Assembly: GCA_019240175.1 (NCBI GenBank)
Contig: JAFAYS010000105.1
Location: 1-5,989 of the forward strand
DNA length: 5,989 bases
Direction of reading: 5' to 3'
Source: Chloroflexota bacterium
Lineage (GTDB): Bacteria > Chloroflexota > Chloroflexia > Chloroflexales > Kallotenuaceae
The notes under the pieces were generated by a model, which saw only the letters and a program-made list of their open reading frames with translations, made no database searches and was not told the DNA's origin. Each line of letters begins with the position of its first letter. Positions within the stretch are counted from its first letter, which is position 1. A program made the translations under genes and the position numbers. This document shows, in pieces, positions 1 to 5,309 of this stretch.

Positions 1-602
1 CGATCTTTTACAACATCATGGGCATTCGCATTCGAGCCCAGGGCGCGGAAAAAGCGCGGCTCTACGACGAGATCATGCAGGCGCTGCCCACGATCACCGA
101 TCCCGAGACCGGCAAGCCGATCATCCAGCGCGCGTTTCGCGGCACCGATTACTACCAGGGCGCGGAGGGCGCGAGTATTCCCGACATCATCGCGATCACC
201 GATCCCGAGTATGGCTGTAGCTACTACCTGAGCCACTACAGCTCGGTTGTGACACGCCGCGCGGTGGTCACGGGTCCGGCCAAGCACCGCAGCGAGGGCA
301 TTTTTATCGCGCATGGGCCGGGCGTGCAGGTGCATTCCGCGCCGCTGGCGGATCTGCATATCGAAGATGTCGCGCCGACCGCGCTGCACGGTATGGGCGT
401 GCCGGTTCCCAGCGACATGGACGGTCGTGTGCTGACCGAAGCTTTCGCGCCTGAGCTGCTGGCGAGTCGTTCGCTCCAGCCCGGCACGCCGATGGAGTAC
501 TGGCCGAGCGCTGCACAGCCGACTTTCGATGAGGACGAGATGTCGGCGGAGGATGAGGCCGAGATTCGCGATCGGCTGCGCGCGCTGGGCTACTTCGAGT
601 AG
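1..602 (+). CDS. Alkaline phosphatase superfamily phosphodiesterase/sulfatase-like protein, C-terminal part (5' truncated)
   Basis: The reading frame is open from base 3 and already coding at the left edge, so the N-terminus, with the usual nucleophile and first metal ligands, lies outside the window. The roughly 199 visible residues carry the C-terminal signature of the type I phosphodiesterase/nucleotide pyrophosphatase branch of the AlkP superfamily. Counting from the Met at base 18, this includes a segment with HRSEGIFIAHGPGV (residues 90-103), where the His is the expected late metal ligand. It is followed by IEDVAPTALHGMGVPVPSDMDGRVL (115-139, read as two halves) and a tail with acidic residues then RLRALGYFE, typical of this subgroup. 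Family members hydrolyse phosphate mono- or diesters or related sulfate esters; the substrate cannot be read here. The gene ends 13 bp before the sulfotransferase gene, which suggests one transcript. The Met at base 18 is internal, not a real start. Family assignment is firm, substrate unknown. Confidence 0.85.
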   Translation, partial: IFYNIMGIRIRAQGAEKARLYDEIMQALPTITDPETGKPIIQRAFRGTDYYQGAEGASIPDIIAITDPEYGCSYYLSHYSSVVTRRAVVTGPAKHRSEGIFIAHGPGVQVHSAPLADLHIEDVAPTALHGMGVPVPSDMDGRVLTEAFAPELLASRSLQPGTPMEYWPSAAQPTFDEDEMSAEDEAEIRDRLRALGYFE

Positions 603-606
603 CGAT

Positions 607-610
607 GAGG
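607..610 (+). promoter_or_regulatory. Ribosome binding site for the first sulfotransferase
   Basis: GAGG lies 5 bases before the ATG at 616. It supports that start over the upstream in-frame ATG at 529, which lies inside the preceding gene. Confidence 0.65.
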
Positions 611-615
611 ATCTC

Positions 616-1545
616 ATGACGAACGGGGCTGCACAACCGGTCTTTGTGTCGATCCAGACCACCGCTTTCTCCGGCGCGACGCTGCTGGCGACGCTGCTGG
701 CGGCGCATCCTGAGATCGCGACGATCGGCGAGATGAACGGGCTGATTGCGCGGGAAGATCCCGAAAGCTATCTTTGCTCGTGCGGCCAGCGGATCAAGCT
801 GTGCGCGTTCTGGCAGGCAGTTGGATCGGAAATGCTCCGGCGCGGCCAGAACTTCGATGCTGCGGATTTTAGTACGCAGTTTGCGCTGGGCGGTCCGCGC
901 GTGGTGCAGCATCTGCGCAAGCGCAGCTTCGGCCATCCACGGCTCAACGCCCTCCGAGATGCGCTTTTCGCGGCCTGGCCTGCCGAGGTACGACGGATCA
1001 AGCAGCTGGTGGCGCGCAATCAGGCGCTGATCGAGTCGGTGCTGGCGGTGACCGGCAAGCGCGTGTTTGTCGACACGTCCAAGGATCGGCTGCGGCTGCC
1101 GATGCTGCGGCGCTACTCGTCGCTGGATCTGCGGGCTGTTCATCTCCTGCGCGATGTGCGCGGCGTGGTGGCGTCGCGGCTACGGCGTGGCGCGGCGATC
1201 GATGCGCGCGAGGCGGCGCGGCAGTGGGCCACGCTGCACGAGCGGATTCGCCGCACGCTGAGCGCGCTGCCGCCCGACAAGCGTTTGCAGATCGGCTATG
1301 AAGCGTTTTGCAGCGATGTGCGCAGCACGCTAGCCCAGCTCGATCGGTTTTGTGGCGTCGATCCCGCGCGCCGACCCGTCGACCTGTGGCCGGAGTCGCA
1401 TCATATCGTCGGCAACGAGATGCGCTTGAAGCAGATCTCGGAGATTCGGCTCGACGAGCGCTGGCGATCGATCCTGAGCGAAGATCAGCTGGCGGCGATC
1501 CGCTGGGGGGCGGGCAGCACGAGTCTGCGGTACGGGTATCGGTAA
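616..1545 (+). CDS. Sulfotransferase family protein (PAPS-dependent type)
   Basis: The product is 309 aa and probably cytoplasmic; it likely transfers sulfate from PAPS to a hydroxyl or amino group of a glycan or small acceptor. The 5'-phosphosulfate-binding loop is at residues 15-24 (TTAFSGATLL), followed by HPEIATIGE (31-39). A cysteine-rich CSCG...C-x-FW segment (54-66) is a hallmark of one bacterial sulfotransferase subgroup. VDTSKDR (152-158) and the 3'-phosphate-binding strand VHLLRDVRGVVASRLR (175-190) follow. HHIVGNEMR (262-270) and LDERWRSIL (279-287) match the conserved C-terminal region of the subgroup. The ATG at 616 is chosen because GAGG sits 5 bases upstream and the sulfate-binding loop then begins at about residue 15, as usual. 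The longer frame from 529 would add 29 Arg-rich residues overlapping the upstream gene. No signal peptide or membrane segment is seen. Its acceptor is unknown; the neighbouring ligase-like gene suggests a surface glycan. Confidence 0.88.
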   Translation: MTNGAAQPVFVSIQTTAFSGATLLATLLAAHPEIATIGEMNGLIAREDPESYLCSCGQRIKLCAFWQAVGSEMLRRGQNFDAADFSTQFALGGPRVVQHLRKRSFGHPRLNALRDALFAAWPAEVRRIKQLVARNQALIESVLAVTGKRVFVDTSKDRLRLPMLRRYSSLDLRAVHLLRDVRGVVASRLRRGAAIDAREAARQWATLHERIRRTLSALPPDKRLQIGYEAFCSDVRSTLAQLDRFCGVDPARRPVDLWPESHHIVGNEMRLKQISEIRLDERWRSILSEDQLAAIRWGAGSTSLRYGYR

Positions 1546-1546
1546 A

Positions 1547-1626
1547 GAACAAAAGAACCAAGGAACAAAAGAACAAAAATATAGTAACGAAACCCTTTGT
1601 TCCCTTGTTCGCTTGTTCCTTTGTTT
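1547..1626 (+). other. Long imperfect inverted repeat (possible RNA hairpin)
   Basis: The forward block 1547-1577 is complementary to 1596-1626. Aligning by eye, about 24 of 30 positions from 1548 inward pair, with an 18-base loop at 1578-1595. The same left arm can also pair with the second reverse block (1665-1695), so two alternative folds are possible. The stem is AU-rich and lacks a GC stem followed by a U tract, so a classical intrinsic terminator is not clearly present. The pairing is visible in the sequence; any role in termination or mRNA processing is inference. Confidence 0.55.
1591..1625 (+). repeat. 35-bp direct repeat, copy 1
   Basis: It begins AACCCTTTGTTCCC and is identical over 35 bases to 1660-1694, with a spacing of 69 bp between copies. 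The upstream 12 bases GAACAAAAATAT (1571-1582) also recur at 1640-1651, so the duplicated unit spans about 55 bp with a diverged 8-base core. Confidence 0.9.
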
Positions 1627-1659
1627 GCCTGCAGGACCGGAACAAAAATATTTCATCAT

Positions 1660-1694
1660 AACCCTTTGTTCCCTTGTTCGCTTGTTCCTTTGTT
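1660..1694 (+). repeat. 35-bp direct repeat, copy 2
   Basis: This is a perfect copy of 1591-1625. It ends 8 bases before the ribosome binding site of the O-antigen ligase-like gene, so changes in copy number would alter the leader of that mRNA. Confidence 0.9.
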
Positions 1695-1702
1695 CGTCGG
1701 TT

Positions 1703-1708
1703 AAGGAG
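1703..1708 (+). promoter_or_regulatory. Strong ribosome binding site for the O-antigen ligase-like gene
   Basis: AAGGAG lies 6 bases before the GTG at 1715. It decides the start: the open frame extends back to a TTG at 1613 within the octamer array, but that start has no such signal. Confidence 0.85.
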
Positions 1709-1714
1709 CACACA

Positions 1715-3271
1715 GTGGCAGCGGCACGACTATCGCATTTGCGCAAATCGATCTTCTCGCAGCTCGCCGGCCTGAGCGTCGGGCGCTCCTGGCTGGATGC
1801 GCGGCATCTGCCGGACTGGCTGCCGGTGCTGCTGGGCGTGAGCTTCGGCCTGGCTGCGGCGCTGCTGATCGTCAATGGGCTGTGGATTATGCTGGTGCCG
1901 CTGGCCGCGCTGGTGCCTGCCACGATTCTCTTTCTGCGCTATCCATTTATCGCCGTGATCCTGTGGATTCTGGTCTTCCCGTACTTCGTCGCCACGCCCA
2001 ACGACGCGTTCAGGATCATGTACTGGCTGCTGCATCGCATGATGATTCCGGCGGCGCTGGTGCTCGTGATCTTTAGCGATTGGCTCGGCGTGAGTAACCG
2101 CAAGCCAGTGCGCTTTGGTCGCGCCGAGCTGTGCCTGCTGATCTTCATGCTGCTGGCGCTGGCCAATATCACCCTGCTGACGCCGCGACCGACGCAGATT
2201 CTTATTCGCTTCTACGATCGGCTGTTTGTGCCGTTCTGCATGTATCTGCTGGTGCGGCTGATCGCGCCGACGGGCCGCGACCTGCGACGGCTGGGCTGGG
2301 CCGGGCTGATCACGCTGGTCGCCGAAACAATCATCGGGCTGCTGGGCTGGTTCGCGCCGCAGGTGCTGCCCGAGCAGTGGCTGAATCGCCTGGGCGAGCG
2401 CACCGTAGGCACATTTGGCAATCCGGCGGTTTATACCAGCACGCTGATCTTTCTGGCGCTGATCTTCTTGCAGTACGGCATGCAAAGCCGCTCGCGTGGA
2501 CTACGCGCGCTGTCGCTGTGTGTGCTGGGGCTGGCCTATCTCGCTACGTTTTTCTCGTTCTCGCGCGGCAGCTGGCTTGGCGCGGCGCTAGTCTGGCTGG
2601 GGCTGCTGTTCGTGTATCCCGCCGTGATGCGCCGCTGGACCGCCGCCGTGCTGGCCGCTGGGCTCCTGCTGGTCAGCACTATGTTCGCGCAGGAGCTTGA
2701 GTGGGCTTCCGCGCGCATCGGCGATCAGGATACCGCGCAGGGCCGCGTGCTGGGTGCTGCTACCGCTTTCAACATGATCGAGAGCAAGCCGTTCCTGGGC
2801 TGGGGCTTCGACACCTACGATCTGTACGACGAAGAGTTCAAAACTCGCGTGGCAGAAATTCCTGTCCGCGAGCATCAAACGTCACATAACACCTATCTGC
2901 TGTTTATCGCGGAGATGGGTGGGCTGAGCCTGTTCTTCTATCTGTTCCCGGCGTTCTGGTGGCTGCTGATGACGCGCAAAGTCTGGCGACGCCTGCCCGC
3001 GAGCGGCTTTTTGAGCTGGCAGCTGGTGGCGATGCTGTGGCTGCTGCTGCTCGATCATTTTGCCGTCAGTAATTTCATGGACATGATCCAGTCGAATCTT
3101 TTCGGCACGACGATCTGGTGGCTGGCGCTGGGCCTGATCGCCAGCGTGGTGCATCGCCATCTGGAGCCGGGCCGCATCGAAGCGCCGCAGTGGACGTACC
3201 AGCGGCCACAGCTCACCGCCAGGCGCGGCGCTGGTCTGGGCTGGGCCACGCAGAACGATCGCAGAGGGTAG
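1715..3271 (+). CDS. O-antigen ligase/polymerase-like polytopic membrane protein
   Basis: The product is 518 aa and belongs to the O-antigen ligase (Wzy/WaaL-like) superfamily, whose members polymerise or transfer lipid-linked glycans on the outer face of the cytoplasmic membrane. About ten or more hydrophobic segments are visible, including residues 35-60, 62-92, 108-120, 138-153, 170-184, 195-212, 241-254, 264-280, 285-302, 308-322, 402-418, 433-450 and 464-479. Diagnostic motifs are GTFGNPAVY (232-240), SFSRGSWLG (281-289), then an extracytoplasmic loop with RVLGAATAFNMI (344-355), GWGFDTY (362-368) and SHNTYLLFIAEMGGLSL (390-406); the SRG and HN-x-YL elements are the usual family signature. 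The GTG start is fixed by AAGGAG at 6-base spacing. The tail (from about 480) is polar and Arg-rich. It follows the octamer array and probably begins the block of genes 3-6. Ligase and polymerase cannot be separated from sequence alone. Confidence 0.87.
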   Translation: MAAARLSHLRKSIFSQLAGLSVGRSWLDARHLPDWLPVLLGVSFGLAAALLIVNGLWIMLVPLAALVPATILFLRYPFIAVILWILVFPYFVATPNDAFRIMYWLLHRMMIPAALVLVIFSDWLGVSNRKPVRFGRAELCLLIFMLLALANITLLTPRPTQILIRFYDRLFVPFCMYLLVRLIAPTGRDLRRLGWAGLITLVAETIIGLLGWFAPQVLPEQWLNRLGERTVGTFGNPAVYTSTLIFLALIFLQYGMQSRSRGLRALSLCVLGLAYLATFFSFSRGSWLGAALVWLGLLFVYPAVMRRWTAAVLAAGLLLVSTMFAQELEWASARIGDQDTAQGRVLGAATAFNMIESKPFLGWGFDTYDLYDEEFKTRVAEIPVREHQTSHNTYLLFIAEMGGLSLFFYLFPAFWWLLMTRKVWRRLPASGFLSWQLVAMLWLLLLDHFAVSNFMDMIQSNLFGTTIWWLALGLIASVVHRHLEPGRIEAPQWTYQRPQLTARRGAGLGWATQNDRRG

Positions 3272-3294
3272 CGCGGAGTTTGAGCGAGAAACGC

Positions 3295-4146
3295 ATGAAA
3301 GCAGAGTCAACAATCGGCCAGTCCTACACGCCAGTGAACGCGGTTGGCAAGCCGGCGGGCAAGCTCGGCGCGCGCAAAACCCTGGCGGCGATCGCCAATC
3401 GGCTGCGGCGTGCGGCGCGCGTGGGCAACTACTGGTACTGGCTCGACGCTCCCGAGCTGGCGAACGGCATCGAGATCGCCGCGCTGATCGCGCCGCTACG
3501 CTACGACGTACTGATCCGCCGCGATTTCCTGGCTTTCTACGCCGACCATCGCGGCCTGTACGTCTCCGATTTTGCGGCGTTTATCCAGGCCGCCAGGCAG
3601 GGCCCGTATTATCGCTGGTTCATGTCCTCCGAGGCAATCCGCTGCAAGCGCGAACTGCTGACGGATGCGGACGCGCTTGAGCAGGAGTTTGTCCAGCGCG
3701 TGCGGCGGGCAGCCGGCGTCTACGAGGATATGCTGGCGCACGGTTTTCGTCCGCAGTCGCCGATCATCCTCAAAACTGCCGAGCAGCTGCTGCCGCCGAC
3801 CACCGATCCGCAGGGAGCGCCGAGCGGCAAGCAGGTTTCGGCGCGCTACTTCCTGGCCGACGGCTGTCACCGGCTGGCGATGCTGCTGCTGCTGGGCTAC
3901 ACGCTGCTGCCGGCTGAGTATCTGCAGGTCAAATGTTTTCGCCGGTTCAGCCCGTTCGACAGTACCAGCTTACTGGCGCGTAGCCTGACGCTGGAACCCG
4001 ACGCCTACTTTCGCTTTTTGTCTGGCCGCTACTGCGCGCCTGCCGTTTGTACCGATAAAGCGCAGTTTTTGGACTATATCCAACAGCACAAGCCCAAGTT
4101 TATGGCCGAAGTTACCTCGATCCTCCGCGTGGATGGATTCGAATAA
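3295..4146 (+). CDS. Uncharacterised protein with ParB/sulfiredoxin-like DGxHR motif
   Basis: The product is 283 aa with no signal peptide or clear membrane span, so it is probably cytoplasmic. The family is not one I can name. The N-terminal half is basic then aromatic-rich (GNYWYWLDAPE, residues 44-54; YYRWF 105-109). The most telling part is SPIILKT (155-161), then a short loop and YFLADGCHRLAMLLLLGY (185-202) followed by EYLQVKCF (208-215). This order, a strand with 'P-I', then 'DG-x-HR-L-A-x-L-x-x-x-G', then a strand, resembles the nucleotide-binding core of the ParB N-domain/sulfiredoxin/SerK fold. The resemblance is inference from motif pattern. The gene starts 23 bp after the ligase-like gene. 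The ATG at 3295 has only a weak GA-rich region upstream; a TTG at 3280 is possible but its GGAG (3275-3278) is too close. A nucleotide-dependent kinase or regulator of glycan synthesis is possible, unproven. Confidence 0.75.
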   Translation: MKAESTIGQSYTPVNAVGKPAGKLGARKTLAAIANRLRRAARVGNYWYWLDAPELANGIEIAALIAPLRYDVLIRRDFLAFYADHRGLYVSDFAAFIQAARQGPYYRWFMSSEAIRCKRELLTDADALEQEFVQRVRRAAGVYEDMLAHGFRPQSPIILKTAEQLLPPTTDPQGAPSGKQVSARYFLADGCHRLAMLLLLGYTLLPAEYLQVKCFRRFSPFDSTSLLARSLTLEPDAYFRFLSGRYCAPAVCTDKAQFLDYIQQHKPKFMAEVTSILRVDGFE

Positions 4147-4191
4147 AAACTGACGAAGCACATGTTCGCAGGGATTCGCTCCCGCTGCTGC

Positions 4192-4197
4192 AAGAGG
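4192..4197 (+). promoter_or_regulatory. Ribosome binding site for the HlyD-type adaptor
   Basis: AAGAGG lies 6 bases before the ATG at 4204. It favours that start over the in-frame ATG at 4162, which has no matching signal and would put Arg- and Cys-containing residues before the membrane anchor. Confidence 0.7.
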
Positions 4198-4203
4198 TCG
4201 TTT

Positions 4204-5295
4204 ATGCGCAAGTCTTTGATCATTGGCGGATGGATTTTGCTGGCGCTGCTTTCCGCCGCGACGTTTATGCTGCTCAACTGGGAGCAGCCGAACGCGAATG
4301 CGGCGTCCAACGAGGGCGCTCCACCGGTGGCTAGCCTGCCGGCGATCAGCGCCGATGCCCCTGCGATCGAGACCAGAGCCCGCGTCGTGCCGGCGCAGAC
4401 CGTCGAGCTTAGCTTTCCCAACAAAGGCATCGGCGACGGCGTGATGGTGCAAGATGTTCTGGTCCGCGAGGGTGCGGTGGTGAAAAAAGGCGATGCGCTG
4501 GCCCAGCTAGATGCCCGCGACGTGCAGCTGCGGGTCGAGAACGCGCAGGCGGCGCTGGCGCAGGCGCAGGCCGAGCACCAGCAGCTTACAGCCGATGTTA
4601 GCGCCGATAAGTTGCGGTCGGATGCCGAGCTTGCGACGTTGCAGGCTGAGGCCGAGGCAGCGCGGCTGCGGGCGGCGGCGGATGCTGCCAAGCTGCGCGC
4701 GGATGCAGCCCAGGCGCGCGCGGAAGGCCGCACGACGGTCGCGACGACGCTCGAAAACAGCGCGGCGTCAGTGGTGCAGGCGGCGGCTGTGCTTGAGGCG
4801 AATGCTAAAGCCAACCAGGAGCAGAGCGCGCAGCTGACGGCGGCGCTGGAAAGCTCCCGTGCGGCGACGATCGCGGCGGCGCAGGCCAAAGTGCAGCAGG
4901 CCGAGGCGACGCTCAAGCGTGAGCAGCTGGCGCTCGATCTCACAACGTTGCGCGCGCCGATCGATGGCACTGTGATCAACGTCAACATCACGGCGGGCGA
5001 AATTTCGGGTGTGATCGACCCAGCGATCACGATCGCCGACGTTTCCTCGTGGCAGGTCGAGTCCAGCAGTCTGCTCGATCGCAATGTGGCCCAGCTGCGC
5101 GAGGGCGATCCCGCGACGATCACCTTTGACGCGCTGCCCGACCTGACGCTGCCCGGCAAAGTTTCGCGGATCAAGCCGACGACCGGCGATGCTGGCGCGA
5201 CCGAGAGCACTTTCATCGTGATCGTGGTGCCGGATAGCCAGGACGAGCGCGTGCGCTGGAATATGGCCGCCTCGGTCTCAATCGGCGCGCAATAA
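4204..5295 (+). CDS. HlyD/MacA-type membrane fusion (periplasmic adaptor) protein
   Basis: The product is 363 aa. A short positive start (MRKS) and one hydrophobic segment (about 5-24) anchor it with the rest outside the cytoplasm. The layout is that of adaptor subunits of ABC or RND exporters. The first half of a lipoyl-like domain is at about 60-105 (VQDVLVREGAVVKKGDALAQLDARD, in two parts). A long Ala/Glu/Arg-rich coiled-coil hairpin covers about 106-245, with heptad-like repeats such as AEAARLRAAADAAKLRADA. The returning half-lipoyl LRAPIDGTVINV-x-x-x-AGE spans 249-266, and a beta-barrel region runs from about 283 to 360, including REGDPATITFDALPDLTLPGKVSRI. Such adaptors link an inner-membrane transporter to substrate release. 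No transporter or outer-membrane partner is in the window. It sits 57 bp after the ParB-like gene and 14 bp before a sulfotransferase, so export of the cluster's product is plausible but inferred. Confidence 0.88.
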   Translation: MRKSLIIGGWILLALLSAATFMLLNWEQPNANAASNEGAPPVASLPAISADAPAIETRARVVPAQTVELSFPNKGIGDGVMVQDVLVREGAVVKKGDALAQLDARDVQLRVENAQAALAQAQAEHQQLTADVSADKLRSDAELATLQAEAEAARLRAAADAAKLRADAAQARAEGRTTVATTLENSAASVVQAAAVLEANAKANQEQSAQLTAALESSRAATIAAAQAKVQQAEATLKREQLALDLTTLRAPIDGTVINVNITAGEISGVIDPAITIADVSSWQVESSSLLDRNVAQLREGDPATITFDALPDLTLPGKVSRIKPTTGDAGATESTFIVIVVPDSQDERVRWNMAASVSIGAQ

Positions 5296-5301
5296 GAAAG
5301 G
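5296..5301 (+). promoter_or_regulatory. Ribosome binding site for the second sulfotransferase
   Basis: GAAAGG directly follows the stop of the adaptor gene, 8 bases before the ATG at 5310. It is moderate in strength and consistent with co-translation in one operon. Confidence 0.6.
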
Positions 5302-5309
5302 CCAGTTTC

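Larger units (their letters stand above)
1547..1696. repeat. Intergenic array of inverted 8-bp units (GAACAAAA / YTTGTTCS)
   Basis: The gap between genes 2 and 3 is built from octamers. Four run in one orientation (1547-1554, 1555-1562, 1563-1570, 1571-1578; GAACAAAA or GAACCAAG). Four run in the reverse-complement orientation (1596-1603, 1604-1611, 1612-1619, 1620-1627; consensus YTTGTTCS, the last ending TTTG). One forward unit stands alone at 1640-1647, and four reverse units follow (1665-1672, 1673-1680, 1681-1688, 1689-1696). The composition is strikingly AT-rich and strand-asymmetric compared with the flanking genes. No transposase or target-site duplication is seen. The function is unknown: it could be an RNA hairpin, a protein-binding array or a dispersed genomic repeat. 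Confidence 0.85.

Noticed and set aside
304..1143. Antisense open frame (279 codons) over genes 1 and 2
   Set aside because: It is Arg/Pro/Ala-rich without recognisable motifs and spans two well-supported sense genes.
1580..1585. TATAGT as a possible -10 promoter element within the array
   Set aside because: No convincing -35 sequence lies at the right distance, and such hexamers are expected by chance in AT-rich repeats.
1628..1635. CCTGCAGG palindrome between the repeat copies
   Set aside because: An 8-base palindrome alone is too short to call an operator or recombination site, and it is not repeated in the window.
1547..1696. CRISPR array
   Set aside because: Units are only 8 bp and contiguous, occur in both orientations, and there are no regular unique spacers; the 35-bp repeat has just two copies and no cas genes are seen.
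1613..1714. N-terminal extension of the ligase-like protein from the TTG at 1613
   Set aside because: It would translate the repeat array; the GTG at 1715 has an excellent AAGGAG at proper spacing and no signal supports the earlier TTG.
998..1923. Two antisense open frames running through the octamer array, giving repeated Lys/Arg/Asn/Gln-rich peptides
   Set aside because: The peptide repeat (such as NKRTREQR) is a by-product of the 8-bp DNA repeat. The frames extend into antisense of conserved genes and lack any domain.
4168..4188. Small GCAGGGA / TCCCGCTGC hairpin between the ParB-like gene and the adaptor
   Set aside because: The stem is short with a 2-base bulge and no following T-run, so it does not qualify as a terminator.
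4074..5216. Long antisense open frame (380 codons) opposite the adaptor gene
   Set aside because: Its product is a low-complexity Ala/Ser/Arg/Thr sequence, as expected from the reverse of a GC-rich, Ala-rich coiled-coil gene. The + strand frame has clear adaptor domains and a ribosome binding site.
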